Of a stretch of DNA of 64,000 bases, positions 28,220 to 36,993 are shown one piece after another (position 1 is the first letter of the stretch; every line of letters begins with the position of its first letter). Source of the stretch: Enterobacter asburiae (GTDB lineage: Bacteria; Pseudomonadota; Gammaproteobacteria; Enterobacterales; Enterobacteriaceae); assembly GCA_011754535.1 (NCBI GenBank), contig JAAQVN010000001.1, positions 1,736,001 to 1,800,000 on the forward strand. Reading direction: 5' to 3'. Below the pieces are notes generated by a model that searched no databases, was not told the origin of the DNA, and saw only the letters and a list, made by a program, of their open reading frames with translations. The translations under genes and the position numbers were made by a program.

Positions 28220-28692
28220 AAACTAAACTTCTGTTCGCCGCGGGCGGTGCGCTTGTCGGCGGCGCGCTGGCGCTGTTTATCTATTCGGGCGGCCTGTATA
28301 AGCGTGATGCGCTGGCCTGCAGTACGGAATTTAACTTTACGCGCAACGAGGGAAAAGCGAATGAGGTCCGGGTCAATACCGTGGCCCAGTTCTATTTTCA
28401 TCGGGACGGTACCGGCTTTACAACGTACAAAGGGGCTGCCATGGCTGAAGGCCGGGGCATGATCGTTGACAGGGATGTGGATTTTACCTGGTCGCGACGG
28501 GATGATGATAACGTTATCGTGTTGAGCTACACCAAAACCTGGCGTCGGCATAATGACAATACCCCGGACGAAAAGTGGGGAGGCTTTGCGAGGCCGACAG
28601 CCCGCTATTACCTCACGATCTCCGAGGTCGAACCCGCCGTGTGGCTGATACAGGACCGGCTCTATCCCACCTATATTTGCCGCGGTGACTAG
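28216..28692 (+). CDS. FidL-like membrane-anchored protein
   Basis: 158 residues with one N-terminal membrane helix (LLFAAGGALVGGALALFIYS) and a periplasmic domain with two cysteines (ALACSTEF near 36 and the near-terminal YICRGD). It resembles FidL, which in Salmonella sits beside the CadC-type regulator MarT. The overlap with the upstream regulator gene suggests that it modulates that regulator in the periplasm. Function not proven for any member that I know. Confidence 0.72.
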   Translation: MKTKLLFAAGGALVGGALALFIYSGGLYKRDALACSTEFNFTRNEGKANEVRVNTVAQFYFHRDGTGFTTYKGAAMAEGRGMIVDRDVDFTWSRRDDDNVIVLSYTKTWRRHNDNTPDEKWGGFARPTARYYLTISEVEPAVWLIQDRLYPTYICRGD

Positions 28693-28697
28693 GGCAT

Positions 28698-28732
28698 AAA
28701 AAAAGGAGAATGCCTGAGGCATTCTCCTTTTT
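28698..28732. terminator. Bidirectional terminator between fidL-like gene and yccA
   Basis: AAAAGGAGAATGCC, loop TGA, GGCATTCTCCTTTT, a 14-base perfect stem with A-run and T-run at its ends, between convergent genes. Confidence 0.92.
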
Positions 28733-28748
28733 GTTTCAGCAGGTCAGC

Positions 28749-29408
28749 TTAATCCCGGCTGGCGAAGCCCAGGATGCTCAGCAGGCTGACGAAGATATTG
28801 TACAGCGACACATACAGGCTCACGGTCGCGCGGATGTAGTTGGTCTCACCGCCGTGAATGATGTTGCTGGTTTCGTACAGGATCGCGCCGGATGACAGCA
28901 GGATAAACACCGCGCTGATTGCCAGATGCAGGGCAGGCAGCTGCAGGAAGATGTTTGCCACCATGCCAATCAGCACCACCACGATACCCGCCATCAGCAT
29001 ACCGCCGAGGAAGGACATGTCCTTGCGCGTGGTCAGCACGTAGGCCGAGCAGCAGAAGAACACCAGCGCGGTGCCGCCCAGCGCCATGCCAATCACGTCA
29101 CCCATGCCGGCAGACAGGTACGCGTTCAGGATCGGCCCCAGGATGTAGCCCAGGAAGCCGGTGAAGGCGAATGCGGAAAGAATACCGACCGGTTTGTCAG
29201 CGGTTTTGTAGGTCAGGAACATCAGGCCATACATGCCCACCAGGGTCAGAATCAGCCCCGGAGACGGCAGCATCAGCACGGTGCTGGCGGTAGCGGTGAT
29301 CGCCGAAAACGCCAGCGTCAGGCTGAGCATGAAGTAGGTGTTGCGCAGCACCTTGTGGGTACTGAGTAGCGATGTGCGGTCGCGTGAGGAAGTAATTATA
29401 CGATCCAT
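28749..29408 (-). CDS. yccA: YccA, BAX inhibitor-1 family membrane protein
   Basis: 219 residues, the same as E. coli YccA from [20 protein letters not shown] to [11 protein letters not shown]. Seven hydrophobic helices with the family motif near the last helices. YccA interacts with and is degraded by FtsH, and it can modulate FtsH action on jammed Sec translocons. In E. coli it follows tusE directly; here the 7-kb fimbrial block separates them. Confidence 0.96.
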   Translation of the reverse strand: MDRIITSSRDRTSLLSTHKVLRNTYFMLSLTLAFSAITATASTVLMLPSPGLILTLVGMYGLMFLTYKTADKPVGILSAFAFTGFLGYILGPILNAYLSAGMGDVIGMALGGTALVFFCCSAYVLTTRKDMSFLGGMLMAGIVVVLIGMVANIFLQLPALHLAISAVFILLSSGAILYETSNIIHGGETNYIRATVSLYVSLYNIFVSLLSILGFASRD

Positions 29409-29677
29409 GAGTCACTCTCTTATGACAGATGTAATTAACGGAAAGAATAGGAAACGGCGCGTCAGTCTCAAAGTGGTTTTACCCATCTTTACTCAGCAGG
29501 TTAGCGCCGGAGCTGGTTATTTCTTCTGCAGAAATACGTTTCATCAGTATGAACAACGGTTTGTCGAGATTAATCAGATCAACCTCTTATAGGTTACTGA
29601 AAAATATTGCTTTATTACCATAAGGCCGCTAAGAGTTATTTCCGGATCGTCACAAAACAGACAATAAGGCGAAGGAA

Positions 29678-31306
29678 ATGAAACCACAAACACGCACGCG
29701 CTTTACGCTCTCTTTACTCACCGCAGGGATCCTGTGCGCCAGCACGGCGACCTGGGCGGCGAATGTGCCGGCAGGAACCGCGCTGGCCGAAAAACAGGAA
29801 TTGGTCAGAAACAACGGTAGCGAACCGGCCTCGCTCGACCCGCATAAAGTCGAAAGCGATGTCGAATTTAATATTATCAGCGATTTATTCGAAGGTCTGG
29901 TGAGTGTTTCCCCGTCAGGGGAAATTCAACCACGGCTGGCAGAAAAATGGGAGAACAAGGACAACACCGTCTGGACGTTCCACTTGCGTCCGGGCATCAC
30001 CTGGAGCGACGGCACGGCGATTACCGCAGAGGATGTGGTCTGGAGCTGGCAGCGTCTGATCGACCCTAAAACGGCTTCTCCCTATGCCAGCTATCCGGGC
30101 AACATGCATATCGCCAACGCGGCCGATATCGCTCAGGGGAAAAAATCCCCCGACACGCTGGGCGTAAAAGCAATTAACGACACCACGCTGGAAGTGACGC
30201 TCACCCAGCCCAACGCGGCGTTTCTGGCGATGCTGGCGCACCCGTCGCTGGTGCCAGTGGATAAAGTGCTGATTGGCCGTTTCGGCGAAAAGTGGACTAA
30301 ACCGGAGCATTTCGTCAGCAGCGGCGCGTATAAACTGTCTCAGTGGGTGGTCAACGAACGCATTGTGGCGGAGCGTAACCCGCGCTACTGGGATAACGCG
30401 CATACCGTCATCAAAAAGGTGACCTACCTGCCCATCACCTCGGAGGCCTCCGATGTGAACCGCTACAAAGCGGGCGAAATTGATATTGTGTACACGGTGC
30501 CGATTAACCAGTTTGCCCAGCTCAAGAAAAACCTGGGCAGCCAACTGGATGTCTCCCCGCAGTTGGCGACCTATTACTACGAATTCAACACCACCCGGCC
30601 GCCGTTCAACGACGCGCGGGTGCGTAAGGCGCTAAATATGGCGCTGGATAAAGACATCATTGCCGGAAAAGTGTTAGGGCAGGGACAGCGCCCGGCGTGG
30701 CTGATTAGCCAGCCGGACATTGGCGGGGTCAAGCTGCAGAATCCGGATTACGCCAGCTGGCCGCTGGACAAGCGCATTGCTGAGGCGAAAAAACTGCTCA
30801 ACGAGGCCGGGTATAACGAAAGCCATCCTCTGAGATTCAACCTGCTCTATAACACCTCTGAATCGCACCAGCGCATCGCGATTGCGGCCAGCTCTATGTG
30901 GAAGAAAAACCTCGGCGTAGACGCGAAGCTGCAAAATCAGGAGTGGAAAACCATGCTGGATACCATGCACACCCACAACTTTGACGCGGTACGTTACGCC
31001 TGGATTGCCGACTATGACGACGCGGCGACCTTCCTGAACAACTTCCGTACCGGCGACAGTGAAAATACCAGCCAGTACAGCAACCCGGACTACGATCAAG
31101 CCTTGATCAACGCCGCAAAAGCCAAAACGCCGGCAGAGCGGGGTAAGTTCTACCAGCAGGCGGAAGACCTGTTGGGCCGTGATGTGCCGGCCATTCCGGT
31201 TTATCACTACGTCCGTACGCACCTGGTCAAACCGTGGGTCGGTGGCTTTACGCCGGATAAGCTGGGGTACTACTTCACAAAAGATATGTACATCAAAAAG
31301 CACTAA
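29678..31306 (+). CDS. OppA/MppA-type peptide-binding lipoprotein-like periplasmic protein
   Basis: 542 residues with signal peptide ending ATWAAN, then VPAGTALAEKQELVRNNGSE and the SBP_bac_5 fold typical of OppA (SEPASLDPHKVESDVEFNII, FEGLVSVSPSGEIQP). No lipobox cysteine at the cleavage site, so it is a soluble periplasmic protein. It closely resembles OppA and MppA, which bind oligopeptides or murein tripeptide, but no permease or ATPase genes accompany it. It may therefore deliver ligand to the Opp transporter encoded elsewhere, as MppA does. It sits between yccA and serT, where E. coli has none. Confidence 0.85.
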   Translation: MKPQTRTRFTLSLLTAGILCASTATWAANVPAGTALAEKQELVRNNGSEPASLDPHKVESDVEFNIISDLFEGLVSVSPSGEIQPRLAEKWENKDNTVWTFHLRPGITWSDGTAITAEDVVWSWQRLIDPKTASPYASYPGNMHIANAADIAQGKKSPDTLGVKAINDTTLEVTLTQPNAAFLAMLAHPSLVPVDKVLIGRFGEKWTKPEHFVSSGAYKLSQWVVNERIVAERNPRYWDNAHTVIKKVTYLPITSEASDVNRYKAGEIDIVYTVPINQFAQLKKNLGSQLDVSPQLATYYYEFNTTRPPFNDARVRKALNMALDKDIIAGKVLGQGQRPAWLISQPDIGGVKLQNPDYASWPLDKRIAEAKKLLNEAGYNESHPLRFNLLYNTSESHQRIAIAASSMWKKNLGVDAKLQNQEWKTMLDTMHTHNFDAVRYAWIADYDDAATFLNNFRTGDSENTSQYSNPDYDQALINAAKAKTPAERGKFYQQAEDLLGRDVPAIPVYHYVRTHLVKPWVGGFTPDKLGYYFTKDMYIKKH

Positions 31307-31409
31307 GCGAGAGGGCTGGATTTTATGCTGATAAAATCGCCGATATGTTGTCAGTTCAACCGATTAAACACGTTTTGGCTATTTTTACAGCGAACGAGTG
31401 CAGCCGCTC

Positions 31410-31438
31410 TTTACAGCATGCGGTGAGGTGTTTATAGT
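31410..31438 (+). promoter_or_regulatory. Promoter of the first tRNA-Ser gene
   Basis: TTTACA, 17-base spacer, TATAGT, followed by a GC-containing discriminator, 12 bases before the tRNA. The same pair with the same spacing precedes the second copy at 36953. Confidence 0.8.
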
Positions 31439-31450
31439 TCGCCTCACTCA

Positions 31451-31538
31451 GGAAGTGTGGCCGAGCGGTTGAAGGCACCGGTCTTGAAAACCGGCGACCC
31501 GAAAGGGTTCCAGAGTTCGAATCTCTGCGCTTCCGCCA
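31451..31538 (+). tRNA. serT: tRNA-Ser (anticodon UGA), copy 1
   Basis: 88 bases with encoded CCA. Acceptor stem GGAAGTG/CGCTTCC (one T-G pair), D arm, anticodon loop CTTGAAA with TGA, a long variable arm typical of serine tRNA (CGACCCGAAAGGGTTC), and T loop TTCGAAT. It is in the expected place after yccA, so this is the probable native serT. It differs from copy 2 at four positions. Confidence 0.97.
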
Positions 31539-31543
31539 GATAT

Positions 31544-31580
31544 AAACCCCAGCTTACTCGTTAAGCTGGGGTTTTTCTTT
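31544..31580. terminator. Terminator after tRNA-Ser copy 1
   Basis: AAACCCCAGCTTA, loop CTCG, TAAGCTGGGGTTT followed by TTC and TTTT. The A- and T-runs on either side also allow it to end the convergent hydrolase transcript. Confidence 0.9.
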
Positions 31581-31604
31581 TGCGCTTATCTGTAAACCTG
31601 ACGT

Positions 31605-32441
31605 CTAGGAACGAATAAAGGCCAGAATATCCGCGTTGATGGTATCCGCGTGCGTGGTATGCATCCCGTGCGGGAAGCCCGGATAGATTTTCAGCACGCT
31701 GTTCGCCAGCAGCTTATCCTGCAGAAGGGCGGCATTCTTATAAGGCACAACCTGATCGTCGTCGCCCTGCATCACCAGAACGGGAACCGTAATGGTTTTC
31801 AAATCCTCTGTCTGATCGGTTTCTGAAAACGCCTTGATCCCCTCATAGTGGGCTTTGGCGCTTCCGATCATCCCCTGACGCCACCAGTTCTGAATCGTAC
31901 CCTGTGAAACCTCGGCTCCCTCCCGGTTAAAACCGTAAAAAGGACCGCTGGCGACGTCGAGGTAAAACTGGGCGCGATTAGCCGCCAGCGCTTTACGGAA
32001 GCCGTCGAAAACCTCAACGGGCGTCCCGCCGGGGTTAGTGTCCGTTTTGACCATCAGAGGAGGAACGGAACTGACGAGCACCGCTTTGGCGACGCGCCCC
32101 TGCGGTTGGCCGTACTTCGCAACATAGCGGGCAACCTGACCACCGCCGGTCGAGTGGCCGACGTGCACGGCATTGTGCAGGTCCAGGCTTTCAACCACGG
32201 CTGACGCGTCGGCCGCATAATGATCCATATCGTGCCCTTCACTGACCTGATCAGAACGGCCGTGACCACGACGATCGATAGCGATAACGCGATAGCCTTC
32301 TGCAAGGAAGAAGAGCATCTGGTTATCCCAGTCATCGGCACTCAGCGGCCAGCCGTGATGGAAAACAATGGGCTGAGCCTCTTTCGGACCCCAGTCTTTG
32401 TAGTAAATGTTGACGCCGTCTTTCGTTGTTACGAATGCCAT
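31605..32441 (-). CDS. Alpha/beta hydrolase, non-haem chloroperoxidase type
   Basis: 278 residues starting MAFVTTKDGVNIYYKDWGPK. Oxyanion-hole region HHGWPLSADDWDNQ, nucleophile elbow GHSTGGG with Ser near residue 98, acid Asp in VLVMQGDDDQVVPY, and catalytic His in FPHGMHTTH. These are the marks of bacterial cofactor-free perhydrolases/esterases of the chloroperoxidase group; the natural substrate is usually unknown. Codons 1-16 of the longer reading lack a ribosome site. It is the first gene in the block between the two serine tRNAs and lies on the same strand as the dlt-type operon but 225 bases after it, so it is probably separate. Confidence 0.85.
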   Translation of the reverse strand: MAFVTTKDGVNIYYKDWGPKEAQPIVFHHGWPLSADDWDNQMLFFLAEGYRVIAIDRRGHGRSDQVSEGHDMDHYAADASAVVESLDLHNAVHVGHSTGGGQVARYVAKYGQPQGRVAKAVLVSSVPPLMVKTDTNPGGTPVEVFDGFRKALAANRAQFYLDVASGPFYGFNREGAEVSQGTIQNWWRQGMIGSAKAHYEGIKAFSETDQTEDLKTITVPVLVMQGDDDQVVPYKNAALLQDKLLANSVLKIYPGFPHGMHTTHADTINADILAFIRS

Positions 32442-32665
32442 ACCGCAGACTCCTCTGTGAAAGACACAACGATCGCTGGCTGAACGCATAGCGAACCATT
32501 ATTGTCCTGATGATGTTGGCTTGTTTTTTTCCCGTACCGACAGTACCCCTAAAGTGTAGGAGAAATAGTAAAAGCGGTGGGTTTCATTCCTGTGAAAGAT
32601 ATCCAGAAGGGGAGAGCGAATGATGGGCCCCGGTGAGATCCCCGGAGCCATCAGAGGAGCGGGCG

Positions 32666-32887
32666 TTAACGGTTCTCTTCAATATAGCGGGCAAGATCTG
32701 CCGGGGTTTTCAGCACCGTCGCCACGTCGGTCGGCGGGATCGTACAGCCGTAAACGTCCTGCACCTCCAGCACCATGTCGACCGCCAGAATGGAGTCGAG
32801 AATGTCGGATTCAATCAGTTCATCGTGAAAGCCCACCTTGCGGGATAACACTTTTTCAAACAGGGCGAGAATATCTTGTTCCATCAT
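32666..32887 (-). CDS. dltC: DltC-like acyl/D-alanyl carrier protein
   Basis: 73 residues. A four-helix carrier protein with the phosphopantetheine Ser in ESDILDSILAVDMVLEV (DSI), near residue 32. D-alanine would be loaded onto its thiol by the neighbouring DltA-like ligase and handed to the DltB-like membrane acyltransferase. It is the last gene of the operon, 14 bases after dltA. The ATG at 32887 is followed by a second ATG; either may be used. Confidence 0.85.
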   Translation of the reverse strand: MMEQDILALFEKVLSRKVGFHDELIESDILDSILAVDMVLEVQDVYGCTIPPTDVATVLKTPADLARYIEENR

Positions 32888-32901
32888 TTTTCCTGGGATA
32901 A

Positions 32902-34335
32902 TTAATGTGTGCGGGCGTAAGCGTCCAGCAGCTTGCGGTCAATTTTGCCGTTAGGATTCAGCGGCAAAGCGTCTTTTACGATAATTTGTGAAGGCACCAT
33001 ATAGTGGGGAACCACCTTCGACAGCGAGGTTTTGATCGCATCCGGTGCCATATCCGTCACGCAGAACGCGGCGATGCGCAGCACGCTGCCGCAGGGTTTC
33101 ATCAGCGGCATCACCACCGCTTCGTTAATGCCGGACATGGCTAGCAGGCGGTTTTCGATCTCGTTGATCTCAATGCGGTAGCCATTCAGCTTGACCTGGC
33201 TGTCGTTGCGGCCCTGGCAGTAGATAAGCCCGTCTTCATAGCCCAGATCGCCGGTCCGGTAGCCGCGGAACGCGTCATTTTCCCGATGCAGCAGTTTTGC
33301 CGCGTTCTCCTGCGGCAGGCCGAGGTAGCCGCGCATGACGTTTTTGCCCCAGATAATCAGCTCGCCCTCGGCGGAAATTTCCATTCGGCTGTCAGGCATC
33401 ATGACTCCCACCGGCAGCACGGCGCTGTCGCTATTCAGGATCTCATCCGTGATTTCAACCACGGTCGTTGCGATGGTCGCTTCCGTTGGGCCATAGGAGT
33501 TGATGATTCTGGCCAGCGGGAAGCGGCGGCGCAGCTGTTTAACCAGCACTTTATTGAGCACTTCGCCAATAAAGATAAAGACGCTGAGTGCAGGTAAATA
33601 CTCGCTGTTAAAGTGCGGGGAAAGCAGCTGCTGGTAGGCAAAAGAGGGGGTGGAAACCCAGGCGGAAACCGCGTTGCTTTTCAGCCGCGCCAGCCAGTTC
33701 TCTTTCTGGATATCCTCTTTAGCGTTCAGCACGATGTGGCCCCCCATCGCCAGATTCGCCAGTAAAGGGATCAGGGAGAGGTCAAAGCTGAACACCGCGT
33801 GGTTCATCAGCACCGGTTTTTCCGGCAGCGAAAAGTCCTGACTGACCCACTTCATGAAGTGCCATACGCTTTCACGACCAATCTGCACGCCTTTCGGTTT
33901 GCCGGTGCTGCCTGAGGTAAACATGATATAGGCCAGATCCTGCTCCTCCAGCACCTTGCCCGCCTCGCCGGTGGCGAGGAACTGCCGCGTCGCCACGTCG
34001 TAATAGTAAGGGGCGCTGGCCAGATGGCAGATCTCCCGCAGGCGCTCCTGCGGGTAAATGCAGTCCACCGGAATGTACGGAATGTTGTGCAGCAGGCAGC
34101 TATAAATCGCCACGGCGAACTCGGCCTGCTGATGTCCGTACAATACGACCGGCGTACCGGCAACAGGCTGGCAACGCTCATAGCGCTGTGCCCAGTCCGT
34201 CACGGCAGCGGAAAGCTGCAGCCAGCTTAAGGCCTCGTCGCTGCCGCTGATGGCCAGCTGCTGCGGGGAGGCGGGATCGTATAATGCCGCACGCAAGAAA
34301 TCCTGCAGTTCCTGCAGATCGGTGTGATTTTTCAT
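32902..34335 (-). CDS. dltA: DltA-like D-alanine-carrier protein ligase
   Basis: 477 residues, an ANL-family adenylating enzyme. Motifs seen are the P-loop MFTSGSTGKPKG, INSYGPTEAT, GYRTGDLGYEDG and the C-terminal catalytic Lys in LNPNGKIDRKLL. It would form D-alanyl-AMP and transfer D-Ala to the carrier protein. Specificity for D-Ala rests on operon context with DltB, DltC and DltD homologues, since the fold alone does not prove it. The start overlaps the dltB stop by four bases (ATGA). Confidence 0.85.
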   Translation of the reverse strand: MKNHTDLQELQDFLRAALYDPASPQQLAISGSDEALSWLQLSAAVTDWAQRYERCQPVAGTPVVLYGHQQAEFAVAIYSCLLHNIPYIPVDCIYPQERLREICHLASAPYYYDVATRQFLATGEAGKVLEEQDLAYIMFTSGSTGKPKGVQIGRESVWHFMKWVSQDFSLPEKPVLMNHAVFSFDLSLIPLLANLAMGGHIVLNAKEDIQKENWLARLKSNAVSAWVSTPSFAYQQLLSPHFNSEYLPALSVFIFIGEVLNKVLVKQLRRRFPLARIINSYGPTEATIATTVVEITDEILNSDSAVLPVGVMMPDSRMEISAEGELIIWGKNVMRGYLGLPQENAAKLLHRENDAFRGYRTGDLGYEDGLIYCQGRNDSQVKLNGYRIEINEIENRLLAMSGINEAVVMPLMKPCGSVLRIAAFCVTDMAPDAIKTSLSKVVPHYMVPSQIIVKDALPLNPNGKIDRKLLDAYARTH

Positions 34336-35453
34336 AGAGGTGACATTCCACTAAAGATGTAAAGGGAGCCCGCGGCGCTTCCCAGCGTCAGAATTCGCCC
34401 TAAAAACGCAACGGCCGGATACTGCAAGCCACGTTGTAACGCCGGGCTGCGTTTGGCTGACCACAACAGCATGTTGTGCGCGACGGAAATCGCGCCAAAC
34501 AGCGCGCCGCTGATCACGTAATGGCGTTCCAGGCCGTTCCACGCCCCCATGCAGAACAGGGTGCAAAAAATACCGATATTTTGCGCCAGCGTTTTGTTCT
34601 GGCGGAAAAAGTTGAACTTCATCAGGTTCATATAAATGGGCATAAACACCACGTCGCGCAGCCATTCAGACAGGCTGATGTGGAAGCGGCGCCAGAAGTC
34701 CTGCGGATTTTTCGCCAGAAGCGGCATATTGAAGTTTGCCGGAATGTTCAACCCAAACAGGCGGCCTGCGCCGATGGCCATATTGCTGTAGCCCGCAAAA
34801 TCAAAGTAGAGGTAGGCGCTATAGGCAATCGACATCACCACGCCCACGGTCAGCGTAAACGGCTTATGGCTCCAGGGCTGCACGACAAGTGAATCAACCA
34901 ACATAGCAAACAGGAACTTCTGGATAATGCCGGTAATAATTTGCTCTAACGCGACTAAAAACTGCTCGCGGTTAAGGGCAAAGACGGGCTTGCTGACGTC
35001 GCTCATCCATGTCCGCCAGCGGTACATTGGGCCAGCCAGAATAATAAAAGGCATAAACAGATAGCAGAAATAATGCAGGAAATTCTGCCCTTCTTTTTTA
35101 CTGCGATAGAGCAGCACGTCCACCGCGCGGAACGTCATAAAAGAGAGGCCGATCATGCCGAGATGATGATTAACGTGCAATTTCACCAAAAATAAAGGAA
35201 GCAGCGTTAACACAATAGCCTGCCAGGTTTTTAACCATCCTTTTTCTTTTAACGTGGCGACAAGGAAAAAACTGAAAAAAACGACCGCGGGAACACGGTA
35301 ATCACCCTGAAAAATATAGCCCCAGCTTAATGCAGCCAGGACGGATAAGGCCGATAAATAAGTCAGACGATGACGTAATACGCGATTGACCAGCGCAAAC
35401 ACCAGGGCGGATGAAAACAAATACACAAAAAACATTCCTGAGCTATACATCAT
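34332..35453 (-). CDS. dltB: DltB-like MBOAT acyltransferase
   Basis: 373 residues with about ten membrane helices. The MBOAT core is visible in FWRRFHISLSEWLRDVVFMP and in GAWNGLERHYV, whose His is the likely catalytic one. It would accept the acyl group from the carrier at the cytoplasmic side and move it across the membrane. It begins six bases after the tiny DltX-like ORF. Other MBOAT proteins O-acetylate polysaccharides, but the ligase and carrier genes next door favour D-alanylation. Confidence 0.86.
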   Translation of the reverse strand: MMYSSGMFFVYLFSSALVFALVNRVLRHRLTYLSALSVLAALSWGYIFQGDYRVPAVVFFSFFLVATLKEKGWLKTWQAIVLTLLPLFLVKLHVNHHLGMIGLSFMTFRAVDVLLYRSKKEGQNFLHYFCYLFMPFIILAGPMYRWRTWMSDVSKPVFALNREQFLVALEQIITGIIQKFLFAMLVDSLVVQPWSHKPFTLTVGVVMSIAYSAYLYFDFAGYSNMAIGAGRLFGLNIPANFNMPLLAKNPQDFWRRFHISLSEWLRDVVFMPIYMNLMKFNFFRQNKTLAQNIGIFCTLFCMGAWNGLERHYVISGALFGAISVAHNMLLWSAKRSPALQRGLQYPAVAFLGRILTLGSAAGSLYIFSGMSPL

Positions 35454-35459
35454 TCGGCC

Positions 35460-35579
35460 TCAGAACTTTTGATATTCAAAATGCAGCTGCATACTCATGC
35501 TGTCATCGACAGCGGTCCACGCGACGATGGTGATCGCCAGCAGGAGATAAAGGAAAAAAAGACGGATCGCGATTTTCAT
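35460..35579 (-). CDS. dltX: DltX-like micropeptide, 39 residues
   Basis: A short ORF from ATG at 35579 to TGA at 35460. The peptide has one membrane helix (IRLFFLYLLLAITIVAW) and ends FEYQKF. In Gram-positive dlt operons, DltX is a micropeptide of similar build whose C-terminal F-x-Y-x-x-F motif is needed for D-Ala transfer and whose Tyr is thought to carry the acyl group. Here the same spacing of aromatic residues is found at the very C-terminus. The start overlaps the dltD stop (TAATG) and the stop lies six bases before dltB, so it is translated as part of the operon. Not previously obvious because of its size. Confidence 0.72.
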   Translation of the reverse strand: MKIAIRLFFLYLLLAITIVAWTAVDDSMSMQLHFEYQKF

Positions 35580-36721
35580 TATTTAAAGCTCTGTGCAATA
35601 AAGCGAATCATAGGAACCCAGGCCAGTTCGGAAGGGTGCAAACGATCCCAGTTCCAGCCATTCTGATAAGGCATGGCGTACATATCTAAATAAGGGATCT
35701 GGTTCTCTTTCAGAATGGTTTGAATTTGCTTATCAACCGGGCGGAAGGTGTCGGTATTGTAAAGCGCCCAGGGGTTTACCGGGTCGACGATCGCAATCAC
35801 CTGCACGTGACGGTCTTTCAGCAACTGGACGGTTTTTCTGAATGCGGCGATTTGCGCAGGTACGACCGGCGTGTCATCCCACTGCTGCCGTGTACCGTCC
35901 TCCTCGTAAATCGTTTTGTCCATCCACAGGGTGGCCGCGCTCTGCTGGCGTTTTTTATTTAACTCGCGGGCATTCGCCAGCTCTTTATCCCAGTCAGGGG
36001 CAATGTGGGTGGTTGGCTGCGGCGGCCAGGGTTGCGCCGTTTTTGGCGTAATGTTGAGCAGCGACAGCCAGTCGTTTTTTATCAGGGTGCAAAAATTTGC
36101 AAATTGAAAACTGAGTTCATCCCAAATCAGGTCGGGGTGCCAGCCGTAGATACGCATTTGGCCAAAGGTTAAATGGCTTATCCCTTTAGGATCAATATGC
36201 TTTACGTCATTCACCAGTATCGGACGCGCTTGCGGATCTTTCATCAGAGGATTAAAAACAGAACCCGGGAAATTATCCGCATAGATAGCGGGCGGCAGAC
36301 CTTTTGAGTAAAAGGCATCGGGTGCGAGAAGCAATACCACTTTGCTGTTTGCATTAAGGCTATTTTTAAAACGCGAGAGAAGTAAAAATTGCGTTTCGTC
36401 ATCGACAAACGCATCGCCATAGGCCACGACGGGCTGGTGTAATTGCTTATTAAAATAATTATATACGGCGTAATGTTCATCTTCTGAGGTGGCAACCTCA
36501 GATGCACCGATGAAAAAAATAGCGTTCCCTTCGAGGGCATGAGAAATGGTGGCTATTTTTTCCGCCTGTTCTTTAGCCGTCCCCGCCATGGATTTGATCA
36601 GCGGCTGGAATGTAAGCGGCGGATCAAAGCTTGTCACCAGCGGGTGAAAGCTCAGGGCTAAAATGGCCAAAACCGCCATCAGGATATGTAAGCAAAACGT
36701 ATTTTTGATTTTCATCATCAA
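35579..36721 (-). CDS. dltD: DltD-like SGNH-type protein
   Basis: 380 residues. One N-terminal membrane helix (TFCLHILMAVLAILALSF), then an extracytoplasmic SGNH-like domain with the nucleophile in FFIGASEVATSEDEH and the Asp/His pair in DRLHPSELAW near the C-terminus. DltD is thought to pass D-Ala from the membrane carrier step to the final acceptor. Being the first gene of this operon differs from the Gram-positive order. The acceptor in a Gram-negative cell is unknown; LPS or another envelope glycan is the obvious guess. Confidence 0.86.
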   Translation of the reverse strand: MMMKIKNTFCLHILMAVLAILALSFHPLVTSFDPPLTFQPLIKSMAGTAKEQAEKIATISHALEGNAIFFIGASEVATSEDEHYAVYNYFNKQLHQPVVAYGDAFVDDETQFLLLSRFKNSLNANSKVVLLLAPDAFYSKGLPPAIYADNFPGSVFNPLMKDPQARPILVNDVKHIDPKGISHLTFGQMRIYGWHPDLIWDELSFQFANFCTLIKNDWLSLLNITPKTAQPWPPQPTTHIAPDWDKELANARELNKKRQQSAATLWMDKTIYEEDGTRQQWDDTPVVPAQIAAFRKTVQLLKDRHVQVIAIVDPVNPWALYNTDTFRPVDKQIQTILKENQIPYLDMYAMPYQNGWNWDRLHPSELAWVPMIRFIAQSFK

Positions 36722-36952
36722 CCAGTAAGGTTATATGGCGGTAATGCGTTAAAACCCGCGTTACCCGGGTTTATTACAATTACACAACAATTGACCGTCT
36801 ATTTTTGGGGCATTCTATACCACGGTGATTTAAAAGAATGAGCGTTGCTGTGTAACGGTATGTACAAGGTAGGAGGAAGCGATGTAAGGGCGGCGTCCGG
36901 GTGACTTTTTGCGCAGTCAAACGCCTGTGGGGAAAAATAGAAAAATTCCTGC

Positions 36953-36981
36953 TTTACAAGGCGCTAATAGATGTTTATAGT
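36953..36981 (+). promoter_or_regulatory. Promoter of the second tRNA-Ser gene
   Basis: TTTACA, 17-base spacer, TATAGT, then GCGCC. The GC-rich discriminator is typical of promoters under stringent control. Spacing and hexamers equal those of copy 1, so the duplication includes the promoter. Confidence 0.82.
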
Positions 36982-36993
36982 GCGCCTCACTTT

